Assembly (NCBI GenBank): GCA_964486455.1
Contig: CAZAMP010000022.1
Coordinates: forward strand, 6,498 to 70,497
From: CAZAMP01 sp964486455
GTDB taxonomy: Bacteria; Eisenbacteria; RBG-16-71-46; CAZAMP01
Direction: 5' to 3'
Length of the DNA stretch: 64,000 bases
The notes beneath the pieces are model-generated. The model worked only from the letters and a program-made list of their open reading frames with translations. It was not told the DNA's origin and ran no database searches. Of this stretch, positions 51,771 through 61,041 are shown piece after piece. The position numbers and the translations under genes were made by a program. The first letter of the stretch is position 1. Each line of letters opens with the position of its first letter.

Positions 51771-54065
51771 ATGAGGATTCGTGCAAAACATGTGACCATA
51801 ATCTGTGCGCTCGCATTGGTCACCTTGACCACGAGCCTGCCGGCGTGGTCCCAGACCACGCTGCAGGGGGTGATGGAAGCGCGCGGATTGACCGAGAAGG
51901 ACGTTCTTGCCGCGGCGAAGACCTATGTCCCTTCGGGCGGACGCGATGAGTACGTCGTGTTCAGCTCCGGCGGACAGAGCGGCCAGCTCATCGTCTACGG
52001 CATTCCGTCGATGCGCATCCTCAAGTACGTAGCCGTCTTCACGCCCGAGCCGTGGCAGGGCTACGGATACGACGACGAATCGAAGGCCGTGCTGGCACAG
52101 GGGCGGATCCGCGGGAGAGATATCCTGTATGGTGACACGCACCATCCGGCCATCTCCGAGACGGATGGTGAATATGACGGTCGCTATCTCTTCATCAACG
52201 ACAAGGCTAACCCGCGGATGGCGGTCGTCGATCTGCACGATTTCGAGACCAAGCAGATCGTCGTCAACCCGTTCTTCAAGTCGGAGCACGGCGGGGCATT
52301 CGTCACGCCGAACACGGAGTACATCCTGGATCCGGCTCAGTACGCCGCTCCGCTCGAAGACGGCTTCGTTCCTCTCGAGCAGTTCAACGAGAAGTATCGT
52401 GGCGGGCTCACGTGCTGGAAGTTCAACCGCGAGATCGGACGGATCGAGCCGGAGAATTCGTTCACGTTCGAGTTCCCTCCTTATAGTCAGGACCTCAGTG
52501 ACGCCGGCAAGGGCCCGAGCTACGGCTGGTTCTTCAACAACTCGTTCTGCTCCGAGCGGTATGTCGGCGGTATCGAGCGCGGGCGTCCGCCCTTCGAGGC
52601 CGGATGCTCGTCGAAGGACACCGACTTCCTGCACGTCGTGAACTGGAAGGCGGCCGAGGCGCTGGTTCAGGCGGGCAAAGTCGAAAAGGTCGACGGCGCC
52701 TACCTGATCACGATCGACCAGGCCATCGAAGAGGGGCTGCTTTACCTGATCCCCGAGCCCAAGAGCCCGCACGGCTGCGATGTTACGCCGGACGGCAAGT
52801 ACATCATTGTTTCGGGCAAGCTGGACAGCCATGCCTGGGTGTTCAGCTTCGAGAAGATCATGGCGGCCATCGAGAGCAAGGATTTCGAGGACACCGACCC
52901 GTACGGCATTCCGATCATTGGGCTCAACACGGCGCTCGAGAGGTCGGTGAACGTTGGCCTCGGGCCCTTGCACACGCAGTTCGATTCTGAGCCAGGTGTG
53001 TGCTACACTTCGATTTACGTCGATTCCAAGATCACCAAGTGGAACTACCTGACCGGCCAGATCCTGGATGACATCTCCATCCACTACAACGTCGGTCACC
53101 TCATGACCATGGAGGGGGACTCCAAGTCACCCGACGGCAAGTATCTCGTCGCGCTCGACAAGCTGTCGATCGACCGTTTCAATCCGGTCGGTCCCCTGCA
53201 TCCGCAGAACCATCAGCTGATTGACATCAGCGGCGACAAGATGACCTTGCTCTATGACATGCCGGTCCCGCTGGGCGAACCGCACTACGCCGTCGCGATC
53301 AAGGCGGACAAGCTGCAGCCGGTCGTGCGCTACAAGTCGGGGTGGGACAGCCGCACCGACACGCGCTCGGCGTACCGCGCCCGTGCGGGCCGTGAACGCG
53401 TCGAGCGGAAAGGCAATCGCGTCGACGTCTACGGCACGCTCATCCGGTCTCACATCACGCCCGAAATCATCGAGGTCACGGTTGGGGACACGGTCTCCAT
53501 CCACCTGACCAACCTCGAGAGGGCCCAGGATGAGGTGCACGGATTTGCTATGTATGGGCACAACGTCCAACTCTCCATCGAGCCCGGCAAGACCGCTTCG
53601 GCGACGTTCTTGGCCGATCAGGAAGGTGTCTATCCGTACTACTGCACCGAATTCTGCTCGGCTTTGCACCTCGAGATGCAGGGCTATCTGCTCGTGCAGC
53701 CCGAGGGTTATGTCGCCGAGGGCGGCGAGATGCAGGAAGGCGTGACGTACACCCAGGGCGACTACGACACGCAGGTCGCGACCAATCTGGCCACCCAGGA
53801 GGTGATCGACCAGGTCGTGGCCTTCATTACCAGCCACAACTATCAGGATTTCTCGACCGTAGTAGCACTGGTGGAAGACGCCACGGATCAGCTAGGATTT
53901 GCCCAGGAGGCCCGAACGAAGGCCGAGACCGCGGCCGGCGAAGGGGACTGGCAGAATGCCATGCTCTGGGCAAATCAGTGGTGGCAGTATCAGGTCAAGA
54001 CCGCCGATCTGGGTCTCCGTGCCAAGACGTTCCTCGAGGAACATGGAGCGAAGAAGATCAAGTAG
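51771..54065 (+). CDS. nosZ: Nitrous-oxide reductase, clade II (Sec-type)
   Basis: Periplasmic copper enzyme reducing N2O to N2. 764 residues: a Sec signal (MRIRAKHVTIICALALVTLT, no twin-arginine), a seven-bladed propeller holding the CuZ site (H124-H125 in DTHHP, plus His in SEHGG, SPHGC, PLHTQFD, YNVGH and HPQNHQ) and a cupredoxin domain with the complete CuA ligand set C625-C629-H633-M636 (YCTEFCSALHLEM) and an upstream HGFAMYGHN. A tail of about 125 residues follows the CuA domain without a heme motif. Sec export, the NosB-like neighbour and the gene order place it in the clade II group. Confidence 0.97.
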   Translation: MRIRAKHVTIICALALVTLTTSLPAWSQTTLQGVMEARGLTEKDVLAAAKTYVPSGGRDEYVVFSSGGQSGQLIVYGIPSMRILKYVAVFTPEPWQGYGYDDESKAVLAQGRIRGRDILYGDTHHPAISETDGEYDGRYLFINDKANPRMAVVDLHDFETKQIVVNPFFKSEHGGAFVTPNTEYILDPAQYAAPLEDGFVPLEQFNEKYRGGLTCWKFNREIGRIEPENSFTFEFPPYSQDLSDAGKGPSYGWFFNNSFCSERYVGGIERGRPPFEAGCSSKDTDFLHVVNWKAAEALVQAGKVEKVDGAYLITIDQAIEEGLLYLIPEPKSPHGCDVTPDGKYIIVSGKLDSHAWVFSFEKIMAAIESKDFEDTDPYGIPIIGLNTALERSVNVGLGPLHTQFDSEPGVCYTSIYVDSKITKWNYLTGQILDDISIHYNVGHLMTMEGDSKSPDGKYLVALDKLSIDRFNPVGPLHPQNHQLIDISGDKMTLLYDMPVPLGEPHYAVAIKADKLQPVVRYKSGWDSRTDTRSAYRARAGRERVERKGNRVDVYGTLIRSHITPEIIEVTVGDTVSIHLTNLERAQDEVHGFAMYGHNVQLSIEPGKTASATFLADQEGVYPYYCTEFCSALHLEMQGYLLVQPEGYVAEGGEMQEGVTYTQGDYDTQVATNLATQEVIDQVVAFITSHNYQDFSTVVALVEDATDQLGFAQEARTKAETAAGEGDWQNAMLWANQWWQYQVKTADLGLRAKTFLEEHGAKKIK

Positions 54066-54186
54066 GCTGAGAGCGGCGTTTTCGAAAAAGACGACCTCAG
54101 CCGAGGGGCATGGGTCGGGTATCCGGTTTCGCGTGCGGAAGCACTTCCGGAAACCGGATGCCCGGTTTCGCTTTCTAAGGGAAAGC
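54065..54186 (+). promoter_or_regulatory. Cluster of nested and alternative hairpins between nosZ and the cytochrome gene
   Basis: Four inverted repeats fill the gap: GGCTGAG/CTCAGCC (54065-54071 with 54096-54102); a perfect ten-base-pair stem ATCCGGTTTC/GAAACCGGAT (54121-54130 with 54150-54159) enclosing CGGAAG/CTTCCG (54136-54141 with 54144-54149); GAAACCGG (54150-54157) with CCGGTTTC (54162-54169), loop ATGC; and GCTTTC/GAAAGC (54170-54175 with 54181-54186). The second and third use the same arm and exclude each other. The last ends just before GGAGAG and ATG 54200. Probably controls expression ratio of nosZ to later genes. Confidence 0.65.
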
Positions 54187-54199
54187 ACGGAGAGATGCC

Positions 54200-54583
54200 A
54201 TGAGCCGATGGGTCTTGAATGCTGCGATAGGCATCATGGTCGGGGGTGTCGCGTTGTGGGCGGGAGGCACGCCGACGGTCGACGGCGCTGAAGGGACGGA
54301 CAGCGCGGAGAACACCGAAGCTGCCCAGATCGAGGAGGGCGCGGCGCTCTTCAAATCGAAGACCTGCTTCACCTGTCACGGGGCGGATGCGAAATCGCCG
54401 ATCATGCCGACGTTTCCGAAGCTGGCGGGGCAGAACGAAGAGTACGTTCTTCAGCAGATCCGGGATATCAAGAGTGGCGCGAGATCCAATGGCAATGCAG
54501 TGGCGATGAAAGGCATCATGCATCTCGTCAGTGACGAGGAGATTCAGGTGCTGGCCAAGTACATCTCGTCGCTCGAGCCATAG
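54200..54583 (+). CDS. Monoheme cytochrome c (c553-like)
   Basis: 127-residue periplasmic cytochrome. Signal peptide or anchor (MVGGVALWAGG), then heme site CFTCH, PTFPKLAGQNEEYVLQQIRD and methionine ligand candidates in VAMKGIM. It lies between nosZ and a diheme cytochrome gene and probably passes electrons to the CuA centre of NosZ. Confidence 0.88.
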   Translation: MSRWVLNAAIGIMVGGVALWAGGTPTVDGAEGTDSAENTEAAQIEEGAALFKSKTCFTCHGADAKSPIMPTFPKLAGQNEEYVLQQIRDIKSGARSNGNAVAMKGIMHLVSDEEIQVLAKYISSLEP

Positions 54584-54608
54584 ACTATCCACGACACGCT
54601 GAGGTGTG

Positions 54609-55322
54609 ATGATGAAGAAATGTCTGATGATTCTGGCCGTCGCCGCATTGGGGCTCGGCCTTTCGACCACCGCCCAGGCCTGGTTGGAGGATGGCGGGGA
54701 ACGAGAAGAGGCGATGGACCTCGAGCCGGATCTGGAGAACGGCCGAGATGTCTATGAAGTGTGTGCGGGTTGCCACTTGCCCGAGGGGTGGGGGCTACAG
54801 GACGGCACCTTCCCGATGCTGGCAGGACAGCACCGCGGGGTGATGATCAAGCAGCTCGCGGACATCCGGGAGGGGAACCGAGACAACCCCACGATGTATC
54901 CGTTCGCCCTGCCCCGGGCCATCGGTGGAGCGCAGTCCCTCGCCGATGTCGTGGCCTACATCGAGGGGCTACCCATGAACCCCGCCAACGGGAAAGGTGA
55001 GTGGGATGAGGGTACCCCGGAGTTCGAACATGGCAAGAAGCTGTACGCCGACAACTGCGTTCAATGTCACGGCGCGGAAGGCGAAGGAATCGAGGAGAAG
55101 TACTACCCTCGCATTCAAGGGCAGCACTACCACTACATGTTGCGCCAGTTCGAGTGGATCCGTGACGGAAGGCGGCGAAACGCCAACCCCGACATGGTGA
55201 AGCAGATCGAGACCTTCACCGACGCCGACATGCAGGCGGTGATCAACTTCGTTTCCCGCATCGCCGTGCCTGAAGAAGATCTCGCGGACTCGGCCAGTTG
55301 GAAGAACCCGGACTTCGACTAG
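54609..55322 (+). CDS. Diheme cytochrome c of the nos cluster
   Basis: About 237 residues: signal peptide (cleavage near AQA), heme sites CAGCH and CVQCH, c4-like PMLAGQHRGVMIKQLADIR and PRIQGQHYHYMLRQFEWIR. In Wolinella and related clade II clusters, two cytochromes (NosC1 and NosC2) carry electrons from the NosG/H route to NosZ; this pair is probably equivalent, with a different position. Start uncertain among GTG 54606, ATG 54609 and ATG 54612 after GAGG. Confidence 0.87.
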   Translation: MMKKCLMILAVAALGLGLSTTAQAWLEDGGEREEAMDLEPDLENGRDVYEVCAGCHLPEGWGLQDGTFPMLAGQHRGVMIKQLADIREGNRDNPTMYPFALPRAIGGAQSLADVVAYIEGLPMNPANGKGEWDEGTPEFEHGKKLYADNCVQCHGAEGEGIEEKYYPRIQGQHYHYMLRQFEWIRDGRRRNANPDMVKQIETFTDADMQAVINFVSRIAVPEEDLADSASWKNPDFD

Positions 55323-55334
55323 AGGACGGTGGGC

Positions 55335-56501
55335 ATGTCGGCGACTAGTAGGCGTTCCGTCATCGGCGGCCTGATCATACTGGCCGCGATCGCGCTTCTG
55401 ATTCCGATCTACAACGCGCCCATCTGGTGGGTGTCGTTGAACGCACCCCAGTATCCGGAGGAAGCGTTCCCTGACGGGGTTCGGATCAATTTTCATCTGA
55501 ACGGCGTCTTTAGTGGGTGTGAAAAGGTCGAGAAGGCCGAGATCCAGGAAGAAGAGGCGCTCGACTGCGTCCACGAGATGGACACGATCAACCACTACGT
55601 CGGCATGTACCCGATTGCCGCGGGTGGCCCCATCGAGCTGTCCTTGTCGATCTTCTTGCTCAGCTTCATCGGCGTCCTGCTCTTAGGATTCATCTTCACC
55701 CGCCCCCTGGTCCGCACCAGCGTCATGGGCGCGGGGTTTATCGTCATCGCGGTATGGATGGGGATGACCTGGCTGGGCGACGGGGGTCTCAAGTACCACA
55801 ACGCGACGTACCTCGCCGGACGCGTGTCGGTTCTGGGCGAAGCTACGGAGGATGAGCCGGCGCAGCTCACGTCCGGCGAAGCGATTATCGCTCGTCTCAA
55901 GGCCTCCCTGGAGGAGAGCGAGCCCGGTGAGCCCGCCGGCGAGCCCGAGGAGGGGCAGAGCGAGAAGACGAAGCGCATCGAGCAGTTGCGGGAGGTTTTC
56001 GACCAGGATCAGAAACGCCTGCAAGGAGAGTCCGCCGACTGGAACGGAAGCGGGGCACAGCTCCTTTCCTGGCACTATCGCAAGAGCCTGGGGCGGTACT
56101 TCAACGACCCCCAGGAAATCGGGCCGATGGTGGCGAAGATGTCCCGGGCCGGGCATGTTGCCTTCTGGGTCATCCTCGGTTTCGTGGGGCTTTTCATCAT
56201 CGCTGCCCATCGGACGAAGGGACCGTTCTACTGGCTTCTGGTCTTGCTGCCGATGACGTTGCCCCTGCTCTTTCTCATCGAATATTCGGCCTGGCTGTGG
56301 TGGTACGGCCACAATATGAGCAGCATGGGCGCGTTCACGCTGAAGCCGTTCATGCCGACGGTCTTCGGCCAGGGCAAGGTGGCGCAGTTTACGACCAATT
56401 CCTATCCGCACTACGGTTTCTGGTTGATGGTCGCGTTCTCGGTCTTGCTTGCGCTGGGCGCCCTGATCAGACGCAAGCAGATGCAGAGTGAGAACGATTA
56501 G
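55335..56501 (+). CDS. nosB: NosB-like integral membrane protein
   Basis: 388 residues with about five to six membrane helices (near 10-30, 95-120, 125-145, 275-295, 302-325, 360-380) and a central charged coiled-coil (about 175-230). Periplasmic segment CEKVEKAEIQEEEALDCVHEMD contains two Cys in split positions. Membrane proteins of this size next to nosZ are a hallmark of clade II clusters and are called NosB; the role is unknown. ATG 55335 has GAGG nine bases upstream; GTG 55329 is too close. Confidence 0.7.
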   Translation: MSATSRRSVIGGLIILAAIALLIPIYNAPIWWVSLNAPQYPEEAFPDGVRINFHLNGVFSGCEKVEKAEIQEEEALDCVHEMDTINHYVGMYPIAAGGPIELSLSIFLLSFIGVLLLGFIFTRPLVRTSVMGAGFIVIAVWMGMTWLGDGGLKYHNATYLAGRVSVLGEATEDEPAQLTSGEAIIARLKASLEESEPGEPAGEPEEGQSEKTKRIEQLREVFDQDQKRLQGESADWNGSGAQLLSWHYRKSLGRYFNDPQEIGPMVAKMSRAGHVAFWVILGFVGLFIIAAHRTKGPFYWLLVLLPMTLPLLFLIEYSAWLWWYGHNMSSMGAFTLKPFMPTVFGQGKVAQFTTNSYPHYGFWLMVAFSVLLALGALIRRKQMQSEND

Positions 56502-56552
56502 AACACCGAGGCCGCCACGACGGCCGGGACGAGGTGGGAAGAGATAGACCAC

Positions 56553-57887
56553 ATGCGTGCGCTCAGTCTCACCATCGCTCTGGCCGTGTGGTTTCCCACC
56601 GGAGCCGCTGCCGAATATCCACAGCTGCAGCCTCTAATCGATGCCGCCGCCGAGAACGACATCCTGACGCCGGAGCCGGGAACGTACGCCGGACCTGTGA
56701 CCGTGGACCTGCCGTTGACCATCGACGGTCGCGGACAGGTCACCATCGATGCAGGCGGGAAGGGGTCGGTGATCTACCTGGACACCGACGGCGCCACGAT
56801 CAAGAACCTCCACTTGACCAACTCCGGGGACTCTCACAACAACATCGATGCTGGAGTTCAGGTGCGGGGGAATTTCAACGTGGTCAAAGACAACATCATC
56901 GACGACTGCCTGTTCGGGATCGATCTTCAGCAATCGAACAGCAACATCATTCGCCGCAACCGCATCAGCTCCAAACCGTTTGATCTCGGACAGCGGGGGG
57001 ACGCGGTCCGCCTCTGGTACAGCTTCAAGAACAAGATCACGGACAACATCATCTCGGACGCGCGCGATATGGTCGTTTGGTACTCGGCCGACAACGCGAT
57101 CACCGGGAACACGGGCTCGGGCAGCCGCTACTCCCTTCATTTCATGTATTCGCGCTACAATCTCGTGGAAGACAATCAGTACTACGGCAACGCCGTGGGT
57201 ATCTTCCTCATGTACAGTGACGGTGTCGTTGTCCGTAACAACCTCATCGCACACGCGGTTGGCCCCACCGGCGTGGGGATTGGGTTCAAGGAAACCTCCG
57301 ACCTGACAATCGAGGGGAATCAGGTGATCTATTGCGCGAGCGGCCTCTATCTCGATGTGTCGCCGTTCGAACCGGACACGGAAAATCACTTCAACGAAAA
57401 CCTGATCGCCTACAATGGGGTTGGTGTCCGCTTCCTGAATGACTGGGTAGGAAATGTTTTCCGCGACAATCAATTCGTAGGAAACCTGACGCAGGTGCAC
57501 GTGTCGGGTGGCAGGACCGCCAATCGAAACGTGTGGGAATCCAACTACTGGAGCGACTACCGCGGTTTCGATCGTGACCGGGACGGCGTGGGGGATACGG
57601 CGCACGAACTCTATGCGTACGCCGACAGGATCTGGCGCGACGTCCCCTACGCGCAGTTCTACAAAGGCGCTCCCATGCTGGAGGTGTTGGACTTCCTGGA
57701 GCGTCTCGCTCCGTTCAGCGAACCCGATTTGGTGTTGCGCGATCCGGCGCCCCGCGTCGAGAAGCGCCACGAGAGGGCCGGCGAAGATTCCGATGACGGC
57801 CCGAGCTCCGATCCGCTGTCCGAGGCCCTCAAGCGCGCGGCGGCTGGATCAAGGCCCGAAACAAACGGCTCTGACGAGCAGCGGTGA
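56553..57887 (+). CDS. nosD: NosD copper-site maturation protein
   Basis: Periplasmic right-handed parallel beta-helix needed to assemble the CuZ cluster. 444 residues with signal peptide and regular NosD/PbH1 turns (NVVKDNIIDDCLFGIDLQQS, NSNIIRRNRISS, YNLVEDNQYYGNAVGIFLMY, and WESNYWSDYRGFDRDRDGVGD, the last two in parts). It ends with a Ser/Asp/Glu tail and overlaps nosG by four bases. Confidence 0.93.
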   Translation: MRALSLTIALAVWFPTGAAAEYPQLQPLIDAAAENDILTPEPGTYAGPVTVDLPLTIDGRGQVTIDAGGKGSVIYLDTDGATIKNLHLTNSGDSHNNIDAGVQVRGNFNVVKDNIIDDCLFGIDLQQSNSNIIRRNRISSKPFDLGQRGDAVRLWYSFKNKITDNIISDARDMVVWYSADNAITGNTGSGSRYSLHFMYSRYNLVEDNQYYGNAVGIFLMYSDGVVVRNNLIAHAVGPTGVGIGFKETSDLTIEGNQVIYCASGLYLDVSPFEPDTENHFNENLIAYNGVGVRFLNDWVGNVFRDNQFVGNLTQVHVSGGRTANRNVWESNYWSDYRGFDRDRDGVGDTAHELYAYADRIWRDVPYAQFYKGAPMLEVLDFLERLAPFSEPDLVLRDPAPRVEKRHERAGEDSDDGPSSDPLSEALKRAAAGSRPETNGSDEQR

Positions 57888-58720
57888 ACGACATGAAATT
57901 GCCGGGTCAAAAGACGCCGTACAGTCCGAAACGCCGGAAGTTCCTGCGCACGCTTGCCATGGCCTCCGGTGTGCTGGTGGCTTCCGCGATCGGAGTCATT
58001 CCGGTCCTCAAGCGATGGATCCGATGGTTACGACCGCCAGGTGCGATTGACGAGCAGGAGTTCCTCGCCTCCTGCATCAAGTGCGGGCAGTGCGTGCAGG
58101 TCTGTCCGGTCGAAGCGATCAGGCTTTCCGAGCTCAATGAAGGATTCGGCGTGGGCACGCCGTACATCGAGGCGCGCGTTCAGGCGTGCGACTTCTCGTG
58201 CGACGGTCTCCAGTGTGTGCTCGCGTGCCCCACCGGGGCGCTGACGCACCACATCAACTACCCGCACGAGGCGAAAATGGGCATCGCGAGACTCGTGCGC
58301 CCCAACAAGTGTCTCGCGATGCAGGGAAAGGGCTTCACCGGGGTGGCCCGGGGGGGCGACTTCGAGGGGAGGCTCCGCTACAACGACGTGGACCGCTGGA
58401 ATCCCATCCCCGTTCGCGATCATCCCTATGACCTCGAACTTTGCGATCTCTGCGAGCGGGAGTGCCCCATTCAGACGAGAATCAAGATGTGCCAAGAGGG
58501 AGAGTGGCCGTCGGGGGACAAGAACCAGTGCCCGCCCAAACATGCCATTCGCCTCGTGATGACGGGGGAAGTCGATGGCGTCAAGCAGTACCGGCCGCGG
58601 ATCTTCTGCGGCTGTGTAGGGTGCGGTGTCTGCGAGATGATCTGTCCGACGGACCCGCCGGCGATCGAGATCGTTCCGAACGAGCAAGGAGGCGGTCGCG
58701 GCAGGGGGCGGGAAGCATGA
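57884..58720 (+). CDS. nosG: NosG-like periplasmic polyferredoxin
   Basis: 278 residues. Twin-arginine signal with RRKFLRTLA, then four cysteine clusters for 4Fe-4S centres: CIKCGQCVQVCP, CDFSCDGLQCVLACP, CDLCERECP and CGCVGCGVCEMICP. NapG/NosG-type electron-transfer subunit acting with NosH to bring quinol electrons to the cytochromes in organisms lacking NosR, which is absent here. GTG 57884 overlaps the nosD stop; ATG 57893 is an alternative. Confidence 0.92.
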   Translation: MNDMKLPGQKTPYSPKRRKFLRTLAMASGVLVASAIGVIPVLKRWIRWLRPPGAIDEQEFLASCIKCGQCVQVCPVEAIRLSELNEGFGVGTPYIEARVQACDFSCDGLQCVLACPTGALTHHINYPHEAKMGIARLVRPNKCLAMQGKGFTGVARGGDFEGRLRYNDVDRWNPIPVRDHPYDLELCDLCERECPIQTRIKMCQEGEWPSGDKNQCPPKHAIRLVMTGEVDGVKQYRPRIFCGCVGCGVCEMICPTDPPAIEIVPNEQGGGRGRGREA

Positions 58721-59685
58721 GAGGCTTGATCGAGTCATTCGCCGTTCTGCTGGGTCGCGACCCGAAGCCCCCTGCCCGCTTCACTCCGGAGGCGCAGGAG
58801 ATACACGACCGGAGAAGGGGAACCAAGAACCCCGAAATCGTTGAGTACGTGAAGAGGATTCGCGCCGGGAATTCGCCGGCATCCAACAAGTGGCGCAATT
58901 GGCGCTGGGCGACTCTACTTGCCGTGAACCTTCTCTTCGTCGTCTCGTACAGGTTGGATATCCAGATCCTGGAGGGTTCGCTGACCGCGTCCCGCTTCCT
59001 CGGGTTCCACATGGCGGACCTCAACTCGGCGCTCCAGGTAATGCTTGCGTTCAAGAAGGTGCTCATCAACCTGCTCATTGGGGCGGTTACCGTCTTCGTG
59101 CTGTGCCTCTTGGGTGGGCGCACTTTCTGCGCTTGGATCTGCCCCTATCATCTTCTGGGCGAGTGGGCGGAGATGCTGCATGTCAGGCTCGCAACGAAGA
59201 AATGGATTCGGGATCATCCGTTCGAACGCCGTGCTCGGGTCTGGTTATGGCTGACGTTCAGCGTTCTGGCCTTTGTGACCGGCTACACGGTGTATGAGAC
59301 TATCTCGCCCACCGGGATCGTCAGCCGTGCGCTCATCTATGGTCCCGGGGTCGCGTTCGCATGGGTTATCGCCGTGCTGCTCTTCGAAGTCTTCTACTCG
59401 CGGCGCGCCTGGTGTCGCTACGCGTGTCCGATCGGCTTGACCTACGGGCTCGTGGGTGTGGCCGCGCCGCTGAAGGTGAAATATGATCTCACTGACTGTC
59501 ATCATGATGGTGCCTGCCGCCAGGTCTGCATGGTGCCGCATGTGCTGGACGTGACGAAGCGAAAGCGCGCGGAGGACGTCAGCGTGGACATCGGGGCTGA
59601 CTGCACGCGATGTGGAATGTGTGTCGATGCGTGCCCGACGAGCGCGCTCAAATTCACCGTGAAGGGACTCGGGAACCTGTTTTGA
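58717..59685 (+). CDS. nosH: NosH-like membrane polyferredoxin
   Basis: Inner-membrane quinol-oxidising partner of NosG, 322 residues. Four membrane helices (WATLLAVNLLFVVSY; VLINLLIGAVTVFVLCLL; VWLWLTFSVLAFVTGY; AFAWVIAVLLFEVFY), the NapH/NosR-type cysteine motifs CAWICP and CRYACP, and one or two 4Fe-4S sites at the C-terminus (CTRCGMCVDACP). ATG 58717 overlaps the nosG stop; stop overlaps the TTG of nosF. Confidence 0.92.
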   Translation: MRGLIESFAVLLGRDPKPPARFTPEAQEIHDRRRGTKNPEIVEYVKRIRAGNSPASNKWRNWRWATLLAVNLLFVVSYRLDIQILEGSLTASRFLGFHMADLNSALQVMLAFKKVLINLLIGAVTVFVLCLLGGRTFCAWICPYHLLGEWAEMLHVRLATKKWIRDHPFERRARVWLWLTFSVLAFVTGYTVYETISPTGIVSRALIYGPGVAFAWVIAVLLFEVFYSRRAWCRYACPIGLTYGLVGVAAPLKVKYDLTDCHHDGACRQVCMVPHVLDVTKRKRAEDVSVDIGADCTRCGMCVDACPTSALKFTVKGLGNLF

Positions 59686-60551
59686 TCTGCTTCGAAACGG
59701 TCAGAAAGTCATTCCGCCGAACGTGCGTTTTGGACGGCATCGATCTCAACGTCGATCGCGGGGATCGGGTGGCACTGGTGGGGTCGAACGGCGCCGGGAA
59801 GACCAGCCTGATCCGCTGCCTGCTCGGTGAGTACACGTGCGATGGGCGGGTGACGGTGGGGGGAATGGACCCGCGGGCCCATCGCTGCGAGGTGCTCCGA
59901 AACATCGGCTTCGTTCCGCAGCTCCCGCCGCCCCTGAAGACACCCGTTGGTCATCTCGTCGATTTCGCCGCCAGACTCTGCGGATCCGATCCCGACCGAA
60001 TGATTGCTGTTACGGAGCGCCTTGGTCTGTCGGTGCCGGAAATCCGCCGTCGGACTTTCGTCAAGCTCTCCGGAGGCGAGAAGCAGAAGCTCCTGATCGG
60101 CATCGCCCTGGGGCGCGACTGCGATCTTCTCGTCATGGACGAACCGGCCGCCAACCTGGATCCGCTGGCACGCCACACGTTCTTCGAGTTGCTCGCCGAA
60201 CGGCAGGAGCACGTCACGATGATCATCTCGAGCCATCGCCTCGACGATGTGGCCTCGCTGGTCAATCGTGTCGTGGAGCTGGATCGTGGGCGGATCGTGC
60301 TGGACGACCACGTGTCGGACAGGGTGGAGCTGGCGAACGTGTTGGCCTGCCGGATCACGTTGACGGCGCCGAACGACGCCTTCGCCGAGGCGGCTGGAAA
60401 GTGGGGCTTCCAGACGGAGAACGGTGGAACACACTGGCATGGTGAGGTGGCCGGGCCCGATCGATTGCGCTTTCTCGGAGTGCTGTCACGCTATGCGGCG
60501 TTGATCGGCGGGCTCGTCATGAAGGATGTGGACAATGATGAAACGGATTAA
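59682..60551 (+). CDS. nosF: NosF ABC transporter ATPase
   Basis: 289 residues. Walker A GSNGAGKTS, Q-loop FVPQLP, signature KLSGGEKQKLLIGIAL, Walker B LLVMDEPAANLDP and H-loop SSHR are intact. Drives the NosFY transporter that, with NosD, supplies the sulfur species for CuZ assembly. No ATG or GTG exists near the N-terminus: TTG 59682, which overlaps the nosH stop (TTGA), is the only reasonable start. Overlaps nosL. Confidence 0.93.
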   Translation: MICFETVRKSFRRTCVLDGIDLNVDRGDRVALVGSNGAGKTSLIRCLLGEYTCDGRVTVGGMDPRAHRCEVLRNIGFVPQLPPPLKTPVGHLVDFAARLCGSDPDRMIAVTERLGLSVPEIRRRTFVKLSGGEKQKLLIGIALGRDCDLLVMDEPAANLDPLARHTFFELLAERQEHVTMIISSHRLDDVASLVNRVVELDRGRIVLDDHVSDRVELANVLACRITLTAPNDAFAEAAGKWGFQTENGGTHWHGEVAGPDRLRFLGVLSRYAALIGGLVMKDVDNDETD

Positions 60552-61041
60552 GACGATCGCAGCGACCGGTCTGCTGGTCGCAATGCTCCTGCCGGCGTGT
60601 TCGCAAGAGCCGGAGACCGGTCCCGGCGAGGTGCGATGGGACCGGGACACATGCGCCCGATGCAGAATGGCCGTGAGCGACCACCACTATTCGGCCCAGG
60701 TGCGCGGCGGCCCCACGGGTGAGCGAACGAATCTCCACATGTTCGACGACCTCGGTTGTGCCGTGATCTGGCTAGAACAGCAGACTTGGAGGGATGACCC
60801 CCGCACGGAGGTCTGGGTCACGGATCATCAAGACGGCTCCTGGGTCGACGCCAGAACGGCGTCGTACGTGACGGGAAAGACGACGCCAATGGATTACGGT
60901 CTCGGTGCGCAGGCCGCGGGTGGGGCGGGGACGATCGACTTCACTCAGGCGGTTGGGCACATCCATGCGAAAGACACGCGGGCCGAGTGGCACGAGACGG
61001 GTCAGCATCAGCCCGAGGGCGGCGACGGAGAGAAGCCGTGA
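60535..61041 (+). CDS. nosL: NosL copper-chaperone lipoprotein
   Basis: Outer-membrane-anchored Cu(I) carrier that hands copper to NosDFY and NosZ. 168 residues: lipobox LPAC (Cys22), then the metal-binding region DTCARCRMAVSD (C40, C43, M45), and the conserved DDLGCAVIW and TPMDYGLGAQ segments. ATG 60535 is preferred to ATG 60526 because AAGGA is correctly spaced. Unusually placed between nosF and nosY. Confidence 0.92.
   Translation: MMKRIKTIAATGLLVAMLLPACSQEPETGPGEVRWDRDTCARCRMAVSDHHYSAQVRGGPTGERTNLHMFDDLGCAVIWLEQQTWRDDPRTEVWVTDHQDGSWVDARTASYVTGKTTPMDYGLGAQAAGGAGTIDFTQAVGHIHAKDTRAEWHETGQHQPEGGDGEKP

Noticed and set aside
51609..53099. Long open frame on the minus strand, 496 codons
   Set aside because: It lies fully antisense to nosZ, whose copper ligands and ribosome site are certain; high GC produces long antisense frames.
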